Below, piece by piece: positions 7,595 to 14,133 of a stretch of 32,240 nucleotides of DNA. Position numbers and translations under genes: made by a program. Position 1 is the stretch's first letter. Each line of letters opens with the position of its first letter. The notes under the pieces are model-generated. The model ran no database searches, had not been told where the DNA came from, and saw only the letters and a program-made list of their open reading frames with translations. Source of the DNA: Streptomyces odonnellii (GTDB lineage Bacteria; Actinomycetota; Actinomycetes; Streptomycetales; Streptomycetaceae); assembly GCF_000981895.1 (NCBI RefSeq), contig NZ_LATD01000363.1:1-32240 (forward strand). Reading direction: 5' to 3'.

Positions 7595-7609
7595 GTCCGG
7601 ATATCGGAC
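7595..7609. promoter_or_regulatory. Palindromic operator candidate in the metNIQ upstream region
   Basis: GTCCGGATATCGGAC has perfect 5-base arms GTCCG/CGGAC around GATAT. It lies about 40-55 bases upstream of the proposed metNIQ transcription start and about 80 bases before the divergent membrane-protein gene. The cognate regulator is unknown. Confidence 0.35.
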
Positions 7610-7673
7610 AATCCTGTCTCACGTCGGTGCCGGTGGGCGCGGGGCCGGGGGCAGGGTGCCTTTTGCGCCGTAA

Positions 7674-7679
7674 TACGCT
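7674..7679 (+). promoter_or_regulatory. Possible -10 box, leaderless, for the membrane-protein pair
   Basis: TACGCT fits the TANNNT consensus and ends 7 bases before the ATG at 7687, which lacks a Shine-Dalgarno. No convincing -35 is seen. Confidence 0.3.
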
Positions 7680-7686
7680 CGGACCC

Positions 7687-8046
7687 ATGCTTGTCGCCCT
7701 GACGGTCGCGGTCTCCGTGGCCGCGCTCGCCCTGGCCGCCTGGTGCGGTTTCGCCGCCCTGCGCGACCAGCCCACCAAGGACTGGCACTTCATCGGCATG
7801 GCGGTGGTGTCCGCGCTGGCGCTGGTCCAGTTGGTGATCGGGATCACTCAGCTCGCGCGCGGTGAGAAGCCCGACCAGGGTTCGGTGATCTTTGTCTCGT
7901 ATCTGATCGGCGCGCTGCTCGCGGTGCCGATGGCCGGTTTTCTGTCGCTGGCCGAGCGGACCCGCTGGGGTTCGACGACGGTGGCCGCGGGCGCGGTCGT
8001 CCTGGCCGTGCTGGAAGTACGGCTCCACGACATCTGGGGAGGCTGA
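7687..8046 (+). CDS. Small integral membrane protein
   Basis: This 119-residue protein has four predicted hydrophobic segments: about residues 1-24, 36-60 (including GMAVVSALALVQLVIGI), 68-90 and 95-112. The loops are short, with a conserved-looking DQPTKDWHFIG between the first two. I recognise no functional motif; it resembles the small hypothetical integral membrane proteins common in Streptomyces. It is followed after 2 bp by another membrane protein, so the two are surely cotranscribed and may form a complex. There is no Shine-Dalgarno, and a TACGCT lies 7 bases before the ATG, so a leaderless message is likely. Confidence 0.8.
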   Translation: MLVALTVAVSVAALALAAWCGFAALRDQPTKDWHFIGMAVVSALALVQLVIGITQLARGEKPDQGSVIFVSYLIGALLAVPMAGFLSLAERTRWGSTTVAAGAVVLAVLEVRLHDIWGG

Positions 8047-8048
8047 CC

Positions 8049-8504
8049 ATGGACGAGACCGCCACCGGTACGAAAACGGAACCGACGGGCGGGGAGGCCG
8101 GAGACGGCGGCACCCGTGCGGGCCGGCTCGTCCGCGGCCCCGGTCTGCTGCTGGTCTGGCTGTACGGCGTGATGTCGGTCGGCGCGGTCTCCCGGTCGGT
8201 GTACCAGATCGCGACCGAGTTCGAACACGCGCCGCTGGCGTACGCGCTCTCCGCCGTGGCGGCCCTGGTCTACGCGTTCATCACCTACACGCTCGTACGC
8301 GGCGGGGAGACGGCGCGGAAGGCGGCCCTGCTGTGCTGCGCCGCCGAGCTCGTGGGGGTGCTGACCGTCGGGACCTGGACACTGGCCGAGCCCTCGGCCT
8401 TCCCGGACGCCACGGTCTGGTCGGACTACGGCATGGGTTATCTCTTCATCCCGGTGCTGTTGCCGGTCACCGGGATCCTGTGGCTGCGGAAGGCCCGGCG
8501 CTGA
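8049..8504 (+). CDS. Small integral membrane protein, second of a pair
   Basis: This 151-residue protein starts with a hydrophilic, Thr/Gly/Glu-rich tail of about 28 residues, then four hydrophobic segments: near residues 30-50, 61-82, 90-110 and 126-145. The third is followed by TWTLAEPSAFPDATVWSDYGMGY. Its tail ends in LRKARR, expected to be cytoplasmic. No known family motif is recognised. It starts 2 bp after the previous gene and converges on the acetyltransferase gene 28 bp beyond its end. Confidence 0.8.
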   Translation: MDETATGTKTEPTGGEAGDGGTRAGRLVRGPGLLLVWLYGVMSVGAVSRSVYQIATEFEHAPLAYALSAVAALVYAFITYTLVRGGETARKAALLCCAAELVGVLTVGTWTLAEPSAFPDATVWSDYGMGYLFIPVLLPVTGILWLRKARR

Positions 8505-8532
8505 GCGTCCGGTCCGGGCCTTCCCTCCACGT

Positions 8533-9036
8533 TCAGGCGCTGGCCGCGTACGCGTCCAGACCGGCCGGCTTCTCCAAGGTGACCAGCTTCAGCCGCGGGC
8601 CTATCTCCTCCGCCGACACGGCCGCGTAACCACGGCTGCGGTAGAGCCGGAGATTGCCCTCGCTGCGGTGGCCGGTGAAGAGCTGGAAGCGCTTGGCCTC
8701 CGACTCGGCCGCGAAGTGCGCCTCTATGGCGTCGAGCAGCCGGCCGCCGAGACCGTGGTGGCGCAGCCGGGGATGGACGATGAGCTTGGCGATCCGGGCG
8801 GTGCCGGCCGCGTCGACGCTTCCCCGTACGGAAGCGACCACTTCGTCACCGAGGCGCGCGACCAGGCAGTGGCCGCGGCCGATCTCCGCCTTGAGGTCGT
8901 CGAGCGTCTGGGTGAGGGGCTCGATGGTGTAGTCGCCGTACAGCTCGGCTTCTTGCTGGTAGCACAGGTACTGGAGCTTCAGGATGTGTTCCGCGTCCTG
9001 CGCGCTCGCCGCTGCCGTGGTCACGCTCATGCCCAT
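8533..9036 (-). CDS. GNAT-family N-acetyltransferase
   Basis: This protein of about 167 residues has a clear GNAT core: VASVRGSVDAAGTARIAKLIVHPRLRHHGLG covers beta4 and the acetyl-CoA pyrophosphate loop (R-x-x-G-L-G), followed by LLDAIEAHF and TGHRSEGNLRLYRSRGY, where an N/Y pair is typical. The substrate is unknown. I chose ATG 9036 because GGGAGG lies 9 bases before it; ATG 9030 and GTG 9057 are alternatives. It follows the sigma-like gene by about 40 bp in the same direction, so the pair is probably an operon. Confidence 0.85.
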   Translation of the reverse strand: MGMSVTTAAASAQDAEHILKLQYLCYQQEAELYGDYTIEPLTQTLDDLKAEIGRGHCLVARLGDEVVASVRGSVDAAGTARIAKLIVHPRLRHHGLGGRLLDAIEAHFAAESEAKRFQLFTGHRSEGNLRLYRSRGYAAVSAEEIGPRLKLVTLEKPAGLDAYAASA

Positions 9037-9074
9037 GTGTGCATGCCTCCCGCTCACCTGATCCCGCCGGTTGT

Positions 9075-9602
9075 CTACCGCTCCTTTCCCCGCGGTTCAG
9101 GAGCAACAACCTCCGCCGCCAGTAATCTGCGCAGGCATTCAAGGCATTTCGCCCGCAAAGGGCCCAAGCTGCCCTGTGACATACCCAACTCGCCCGCGAT
9201 TTCGCGGTAGGTGGGGTCGGCGGGAGAGAGCAGCGCGGCCAGCAGTCGGGGGCAGCGGCCGGGGGTACGGGGGACGGCCGCGCGGAGCAGCAGCCTCCGG
9301 TGGTTGTGCAGCGCGGCCCGCTCGGGGTCGGACTCGGGCCCCGCGGCGGGCTCTTCGCGGTACGGGTGCCGGCCGGCGGCGGCGCTGCGGGCGCGGTGCG
9401 CCTCGTCCCGTACGGCATTCCGTACCCACCGCCCGGGATCGGCCGGCGGGCCCTCGGCGCCGAGCCGCTCCAACAGGCGTACCCAGACGTCCTGTTCGAG
9501 ATCGCGCGCCTCGACTCCGGTCTCCGGCACCTCGGCCGCCGCCTCGGCGCTCACAAGCGGCCCCAGCGCGCGGAGGAGCGGCATATGCGTTGTATGCGTC
9601 AT
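9075..9602 (-). CDS. Small RNA polymerase sigma-70-like factor
   Basis: In this 175-residue protein, residues about 25-70 (VEARDLEQDVWVRLLERLG, then PGRWVRNAVRDEAHRARS) resemble sigma region 2. Residues about 130-165 (DPTYREIAGELGMSQGSLGPLRAKCLECLRRLL) form a region 4 helix-turn-helix of the ECF type. The linker is Arg/Pro/Glu-rich. It probably directs RNA polymerase to a small regulon, and the acetyltransferase just downstream is the natural co-regulated candidate. There is no adjacent anti-sigma gene. The start is the ATG in MTHTTHMP; upstream bases are G-rich but not a good Shine-Dalgarno, so M7 is possible. Confidence 0.8.
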   Translation of the reverse strand: MTHTTHMPLLRALGPLVSAEAAAEVPETGVEARDLEQDVWVRLLERLGAEGPPADPGRWVRNAVRDEAHRARSAAAGRHPYREEPAAGPESDPERAALHNHRRLLLRAAVPRTPGRCPRLLAALLSPADPTYREIAGELGMSQGSLGPLRAKCLECLRRLLAAEVVAPEPRGKER

Positions 9603-9639
9603 GTCCCCCGGGACGCCGGTGTGACGGAGGGCGGTTGCT

Positions 9640-9667
9640 CCCCGGCCGGGCGGTCACCCGACCGGGG
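9640..9667 (-). terminator. Terminator hairpin after glpQ
   Basis: CCCCGGCCGGG pairs with CCCGACCGGGG (10 bp, one C-A mismatch) around a 6-base loop, 56 bp past the glpQ stop and before the sigma-like gene on the same strand. There is no T tract. Confidence 0.5.
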
Positions 9668-9683
9668 AAAGCCCCCGTCAGCC

Positions 9684-9713
9684 CTGCCGGACCTGCCGGA
9701 CCTGCCGGACCTG
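9684..9713. repeat. Short tandem repeat, 3.3 copies of a 9-mer
   Basis: CTGCCGGAC is repeated exactly three times, followed by CTG, immediately before the glpQ stop region. It is non-coding, with unknown role and possibly length-variable between strains. Confidence 0.7.
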
Positions 9714-9722
9714 TCAGCCGCG

Positions 9723-10877
9723 TCAGCGGCCGAGGAAGTCCGCCCGGGCCAGCAGACCCGTGTCCGGGTTGTCGGTGAAGATGCCGTCGATGCCCGTGGC
9801 GAAGTACGCCCGGAAGGCGCCGAAGGCGTCACCGTACGCGTTCGGGTCCGTGCCCCGGCGGAAGTCGGCCGGCAGGAAGGAGTTCTCGTTGCGCATCGTG
9901 TACGGGTGGAGGATCAGGCCCTGCGCGTGGGCGTCCCGTACCAGCGTGGTGGGCGTGGTGAGCTTTCCCGAGGCGTCCTTCGGGATGATCAGGTCGAGCG
10001 TCGGGCCGATGCCCTGCGCGTAGGACGCGATCCACTTCAGGCCCGCGGGCTTGATCAGGTCGTCGGTCGTGCGCGGGTCGCCCGTCGCCTGGAAGTCCCA
10101 CGGGCGGGTGCCGGCGCCGGAGAGCAGCACGACACCGGGCGAGTCGACCAGCTTGGCCAGCCGCTGGATGCTGGTCGGCTCGAAGGACTGGAGGAAGATC
10201 GCGGAGTCCCTGCGGTCGCGGCCGTAGCGGCGGAGCAGCTTCGCGAGGCGCTCCTCCAGACCCAGGCCGATACCGCGGAAGTAGGTGGGGTGCTTGGTCT
10301 CCGTGTAGAGCCAGACCCGGCGGCCGAGGCGGCGGCCCTGCTCGTCCGCCCAGCGCAGCACCTCTTCGAAGGTGGGGATCTCCCAGCGGCCGTTGTAGAG
10401 CGTGCTGTGCTGGCGCGTGCCCGGGATGCGCTCGGTGGCGCGCAGGGTCTTCAGCTCGGCGAGCGTGAAGTCCTCGGTGAACCAGCCCGTGATGCTGACG
10501 CCGTCGACCGACTTGGTGGTCTTGCGGCTCGCGAACTCCGGGTGGGCCGCGACATCGGTGGTGCCGGTGATGTCGTTCTCGTGACGGCAGACCAGATGGC
10601 CGTCCTTGGTGGGCACCAGGTCCTGCTCGATCACATGCGCGCCGAGGTCCAGGGCGTGCTGGTACGAGCCGAGGGTGTGCTCGGGACGGTAGCCGCTGGC
10701 CCCGCGGTGGCCGACGATCGTGAGGGTCGGCAGCTCCGGGCGGGAGGAGCCGTGGCCGCCCCGGCCGCGCTCGGTGGCCTGCGCCGTGGCGGGCAGCGCC
10801 ATGGCGGCGGCCGAGCCGAGCACCGCCGCTCCCAGTACGGTCCGCCGGCCGGGCGTGTTCCGCGCACCCTGTGTCAT
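9723..10877 (-). CDS. glpQ: Secreted glycerophosphodiester phosphodiesterase
   Basis: This 384-residue enzyme releases glycerol-3-phosphate from glycerophosphodiesters, supplying phosphate and carbon. The N-terminus carries a twin-arginine signal (RRTVLGAAVLGSAAAMALPATAQA, about residues 11-34), so it is exported folded. The GDPD catalytic motif is complete: IVGHRGASGYRPEHT (His57, Arg58), VIEQDLV (Glu84, Asp86) and CRHEN (His99). The end has GIDGIFTDNPD, typical of the family. AAGGAG lies 5 bases before the ATG. The upstream frame extension is not used. In S. coelicolor glpQ1 is a PhoP-activated gene, and PHO-box-like repeats occur upstream here. It is transcribed divergently from a PlsC-like acyltransferase. 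Confidence 0.93.
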   Translation of the reverse strand: MTQGARNTPGRRTVLGAAVLGSAAAMALPATAQATERGRGGHGSSRPELPTLTIVGHRGASGYRPEHTLGSYQHALDLGAHVIEQDLVPTKDGHLVCRHENDITGTTDVAAHPEFASRKTTKSVDGVSITGWFTEDFTLAELKTLRATERIPGTRQHSTLYNGRWEIPTFEEVLRWADEQGRRLGRRVWLYTETKHPTYFRGIGLGLEERLAKLLRRYGRDRRDSAIFLQSFEPTSIQRLAKLVDSPGVVLLSGAGTRPWDFQATGDPRTTDDLIKPAGLKWIASYAQGIGPTLDLIIPKDASGKLTTPTTLVRDAHAQGLILHPYTMRNENSFLPADFRRGTDPNAYGDAFGAFRAYFATGIDGIFTDNPDTGLLARADFLGR

Positions 10878-10998
10878 GAACGCTCCTTGATGTGATGTTT
10901 TGCACCTGTCAAGCGAGCCCGAGCGTAGGCGGCGGCGCCTGCCACGGGGGAGACCTCGGACGAACGTGGCGCAAACACATGTCAACAGCGCGTATCCA

Positions 10999-11025
10999 GC
11001 CAGTGAACCCGATGTGCGAACCCCA
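10999..11025 (-). promoter_or_regulatory. PHO-box-like repeats upstream of glpQ
   Basis: On the minus strand GTTCGCACATC and GTTCACTGGCT resemble the PhoP direct-repeat unit GTTCACC, but their spacing is 13 rather than the usual 11 bases. They lie about 125-150 bp before the glpQ ATG, in the 225-bp divergent interval. The call rests mainly on known regulation of glpQ1 in S. coelicolor. Confidence 0.3.
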
Positions 11026-11102
11026 GGAGCCGCGAGTAACGTGCTCACCTGCGGAGATGTTCACTCTCCGTCCCTCGCCGTTCCCCGACTCCGGAGGACC
11101 CG

Positions 11103-11774
11103 TTGTCCCGCTTCGCGCTCATCAAGGCAGCGCTCGGACCGATCATGCGCCTGATGTTCCGCACCCGTGTGGAGGGCGCCGAGAACATTCCGGGGAGCGG
11201 GCCGGTGATCCTCGCCGGCAACCATCTCACCTTCATCGACTCGATGATCCTGCCGCTGGTCTGCGACCGTCAGGTCTTCTTCATCGGCAAGGACGAGTAC
11301 GTCACGGGCAAGGGGCTCAAGGGCCGGGCGATGGCCTGGTTCTTCACCGGTGTGGGCATGATCCCGGTGGACCGGGACGGCGGGCGCGGCGGGGTCGCGG
11401 CGCTGATGACGGGCCGCCGGGTGCTGGAGCAGGGCCGGATCTTCGGTATCTACCCGGAGGGCACCCGCTCCCCCGACGGCCGCCTCTACCGCGGTCGTAC
11501 GGGCATCGCGCGGCTGACGCTGATGACGGGCGCGCCGGTGGTGCCGTTCGCCATGATCGGTACGGACAAGCTCCAGCCGAACGGTACGGGCATGCCGCGC
11601 ACCGGCAAGGTGACCGTGCGCTTCGGCAAGCCGATGGAGTTCTCCCGCTACGAGGGCATGGACCGGGACCGTTATGTGCTGCGGGCCGTGACGGACTCGG
11701 TGATGGCCGAGGTCATGGAGCTGTCGGGCCAGGAGTACGTGGACATGTACGCCACGAAGGCGAAGGCCGCCTGA
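11103..11774 (+). CDS. 1-acyl-sn-glycerol-3-phosphate acyltransferase (PlsC family)
   Basis: This 223-residue membrane-associated enzyme has the acyltransferase H-x4-D motif in GNHLTFID (His41, Asp46), the block GMIPVDRD near 85, and IYPEGTRSPDG (Glu119, Arg122) that binds the glycerol phosphate. These enzymes make phosphatidic acid from lysophosphatidic acid. The start is a TTG with GGAGGA 5 bases before it; the protein reads MSRFALIK. It is divergent from glpQ, so the pair frames a shared regulatory interval and may connect phospholipid breakdown to resynthesis. The HAD-like gene follows after 73 bp. Confidence 0.9.
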   Translation: MSRFALIKAALGPIMRLMFRTRVEGAENIPGSGPVILAGNHLTFIDSMILPLVCDRQVFFIGKDEYVTGKGLKGRAMAWFFTGVGMIPVDRDGGRGGVAALMTGRRVLEQGRIFGIYPEGTRSPDGRLYRGRTGIARLTLMTGAPVVPFAMIGTDKLQPNGTGMPRTGKVTVRFGKPMEFSRYEGMDRDRYVLRAVTDSVMAEVMELSGQEYVDMYATKAKAA

Positions 11775-11847
11775 CCGCGCCGCCCGGATGCCGACCCGCC
11801 CGGGGCCAGGGCGGGTCGGGAGCGCGGCACCGGGAAGGACCATCCGT

Positions 11848-12363
11848 ATGAAGCCGCTGCTGCTGATCGATGTCGACGGTCCGCTCAATCCGTACGGGGC
11901 GCTGGCCGACCCCGAGGCGCCCTACGGCTATGCCAGGCATCTGATGCGGCCCTCGCTCTGGACGCGGACACGCCCGGAGGCACTGCCGGTGCTTCTCAAC
12001 CCGGACCACGGCGCGGAGCTGCGGGCACTCAGCGGGCTGTACGAACTGGTGTGGGCGACGACCTGGGAGGACGACGCCAACGAGTGGATAGGCCCGGTCC
12101 TGGGGCTGCCCGAGCTGCCGTACATCGCATGGCCGGAAACACATGGCTGGGCCCCTCGCGGGACCCTGTGGAAGACGCAGTACGTCCTGGAGTACGCGAA
12201 GGGGCGGCCGTTCGCGTGGGTCGACGACGAGATCACCTCGTACGACCGGGAGTGGGTGGACCAACAGCACCTCGCCGCCGCCCTGTTGCTCTATGTCGAT
12301 CCCCGCACCGGACTGACCCGGCCGGACTTCGACACACTTGACGAGTGGGCGGCGGCGCTGTAA
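11848..12363 (+). CDS. HAD-like hydrolase-fold protein
   Basis: This 171-residue protein opens with MKPLLLIDVDGPLNPYG, a HAD motif I with the D-x-D-G-x-L nucleophile pattern. WATTWEDDAN near residue 70 would carry the motif II Thr, and FAWVDDEI near 127 is the acidic motif IV. The fold probably hydrolyses a phosphate ester, but no substrate can be named, and many actinobacterial members are annotated only as hypothetical or secreted. The ATG has GGAAGGA 8 bases upstream. An upstream in-frame extension to 11788 has no such site. It is convergent with argH, with 15 bp between stops. Confidence 0.82.
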   Translation: MKPLLLIDVDGPLNPYGALADPEAPYGYARHLMRPSLWTRTRPEALPVLLNPDHGAELRALSGLYELVWATTWEDDANEWIGPVLGLPELPYIAWPETHGWAPRGTLWKTQYVLEYAKGRPFAWVDDEITSYDREWVDQQHLAAALLLYVDPRTGLTRPDFDTLDEWAAAL

Positions 12364-12378
12364 CGGGCTGCCGGGGGG

Positions 12379-13815
12379 CTAGCGCTTGGCGGTCCTGGCG
12401 TCCGCCCATGCGTGCTGTATCACCAGATCGGCCTTGACCTCGGAGAGCTGGACGGCCACCGCCGAAGGCGCCGTACCGCCCCTGCCGTCACGGGACGCCA
12501 GCGCGCCCTGCACATTGAGCACCGACCGGACGTCGGGAGTGAGGTGCGGGGAGATCTTCGCGAACTGCTCGTCCGTCAGCCCGTCCAGCTCGATGCCCAG
12601 CGCCTCGCACTCCTTGACGCACTCTCCCGCGACCTCGTGCGCCACCCGGAACGGCACACCCTGCCGTACCAGCCACTCGGCGATGTCCGTGGCGAGCGAG
12701 AAACCGGCCGGGGCCAGCTCCTCCATACGCTCCCGGTTGACGGTCAGCGTCGCCATCATCCCGGTGAACGCGGGCAGCAGGACCTCCAACTGGTCGCAGG
12801 AGTCAAAGACCGGCTCCTTGTCCTCCTGGAGGTCGCGGTTGTAGGCGAGCGGCAGGGCCTTCAGGGTGGCGAGCAGCCCGGTGAGATTGCCGATCAGCCG
12901 GCCCGACTTGCCGCGCGCCAGCTCCGCGATGTCCGGGTTCTTCTTCTGCGGCATGATCGACGAGCCGGTGGAGAAGGCGTCGTGGAGGGTCACGAAGGAG
13001 AACTCCTTCGTGTTCCACAGGATGACCTCCTCGGCGATCCGGGACAGATTGACGCCGATCATCGCGGTGATGAAGGCGAACTCGGCGGCGAAGTCGCGTG
13101 AGGCCGTGCCGTCGATGGAGTTGCCGGAGGAGCCGCGCTCGAAGCCGAGGTCGGCGGCGACCGCCTCCGGGTCGAGTCCGAGCGAGGACCCGGCCAGGGC
13201 GCCGGAGCCGTACGGGGAGACCGCCGTGCGCTTGTCCCACTGCCGCAGCCGCTCCGCGTCCCGGGACAGCGCCTGCGTGTGCGCCAGCACATGGTGGGCG
13301 AAGAGGACGGGCTGGGCGTGCTGGAGATGCGTACGGCCCGGCATCGCGACCCGCGGATGCGCCTCCGCCAGCCCCACCAGCGCGTCCTGGAGCTCGGCGA
13401 GCAGCCCGCCGATGATCCGGGCGTGGTCGCGGAGGTACATCCGGAAGAGGGTCGCCACCTGGTCGTTGCGGGACCGTCCGGCGCGCAGCTTGCCGCCGAG
13501 GTCGGGGCCGAGGCGCTCCAGCAGCCCGCGCTCCAGGGCGGTGTGGACGTCCTCGTCGGCGATGGTGCCGGTGAACGAGCCGTCGGCGACATCCGCTTCG
13601 AGCCGGTCGAGCCCGGCCAGCATCCGGGTCAGCTCGTCGTCGGTGAGCAGTCCGGCCTTGTGCAGGACGCGGGCGTGGGCACGGGACCCGGCGATGTCGT
13701 AGGGCGCGAGCCGCCAGTCGAAGTGGACCGACGCGGAGAGCTTGGCCAGGGCCTCGGCGGGGCCGTCGGCGAACCGGCCGCCCCAGAGCCGGACGTCACC
13801 GTTGTTGCTGCTCAC
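12379..13815 (-). CDS. argH: Argininosuccinate lyase
   Basis: This 478-residue enzyme cleaves argininosuccinate to arginine and fumarate, the last step of arginine synthesis. It begins LWGGRFADGPAEALAKLSASVHFDWRLAPYDIAGS, diagnostic for ArgH. It also has RSRNDQVAT near 114, TRTHLQHAQP near 163 and the fumarase-superfamily signature GSSIMPQKKNPD (284-295) with the catalytic serine loop. Full length. The start is GTG, with AAGGAG 9 bases upstream. It lies downstream of argG on the same strand, but the 318-bp gap holds a MITE-like element and a terminator-like hairpin, so it is not a simple continuation of an argG transcript. Confidence 0.97.
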   Translation of the reverse strand: MSSNNGDVRLWGGRFADGPAEALAKLSASVHFDWRLAPYDIAGSRAHARVLHKAGLLTDDELTRMLAGLDRLEADVADGSFTGTIADEDVHTALERGLLERLGPDLGGKLRAGRSRNDQVATLFRMYLRDHARIIGGLLAELQDALVGLAEAHPRVAMPGRTHLQHAQPVLFAHHVLAHTQALSRDAERLRQWDKRTAVSPYGSGALAGSSLGLDPEAVAADLGFERGSSGNSIDGTASRDFAAEFAFITAMIGVNLSRIAEEVILWNTKEFSFVTLHDAFSTGSSIMPQKKNPDIAELARGKSGRLIGNLTGLLATLKALPLAYNRDLQEDKEPVFDSCDQLEVLLPAFTGMMATLTVNRERMEELAPAGFSLATDIAEWLVRQGVPFRVAHEVAGECVKECEALGIELDGLTDEQFAKISPHLTPDVRSVLNVQGALASRDGRGGTAPSAVAVQLSEVKADLVIQHAWADARTAKR

Positions 13816-13854
13816 TGCTGCTTGCTCCTTGATGGGTCGGAAGGAGAGGGGTCG

Positions 13855-13897
13855 TAAAGAAAGACCGCCTCCCCGCTTCGGAGGAACGGGGAGGCGG
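13855..13897 (-). terminator. Terminator-like hairpin in the argH leader
   Basis: On the minus strand CCGCCTCCCCG (13887-13897) pairs perfectly with CGGGGAGGCGG (13865-13875) around an 11-base loop, and TCTTTCTTTA follows at once. This is the best intrinsic terminator in the window. It ends about 40 bases before the argH start codon and 236 bp past the argG stop, so it either ends the argG transcript or acts as an attenuator in the argH leader. Confidence 0.65.
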
Positions 13898-13943
13898 ACC
13901 GGCCGCTGTGCGCCTGCCGGCGCCTGTTCCGGGCCGGGGAGCG

Positions 13944-14124
13944 CTAGGGCGTGTCTTCAAAGTCCCGTCTGCCCGGCGACGCCTGGCACGCACGCTCGCC
14001 GCGTTGTCGGGATCATCCAAGTACGTCCAGTACGAGGATGACCCTCCGCCTTGCGATCGCACGCACCAGACGCCGCCGGGCCCGCCCTTCGGGCGGACGA
14101 CGCTACTTTGAAGACACGCCCTAG
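13944..14124. mobile_element. MITE-like element B between argG and argH
   Basis: Perfect 20-bp terminal inverted repeats CTAGGGCGTGTCTTCAAAGT bound 181 bp with no ORF for a transposase. If the flanking TA is the target duplication, the element proper is 13947-14121 with GGGCGTGTCTT ends, as in TA-targeting elements. The core carries an inner hairpin TCATCC/GGATGA and shares several blocks with element A at 7213-7378. The right end stops 9 bp from the argG stop codon. Confidence 0.8.
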
Positions 14125-14133
14125 GGCTCCGGC

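Noticed and set aside
7154..7686. S-box/SAM riboswitch ahead of metN
   Set aside because: No SAM-I core sequence or multi-helix junction found; the interval is explained by the leader peptide, hairpin and MITE-like element.
9300..10895. A 531-codon plus-strand frame across the glpQ region
   Set aside because: Antisense to glpQ and the sigma-like gene and without recognisable motifs.
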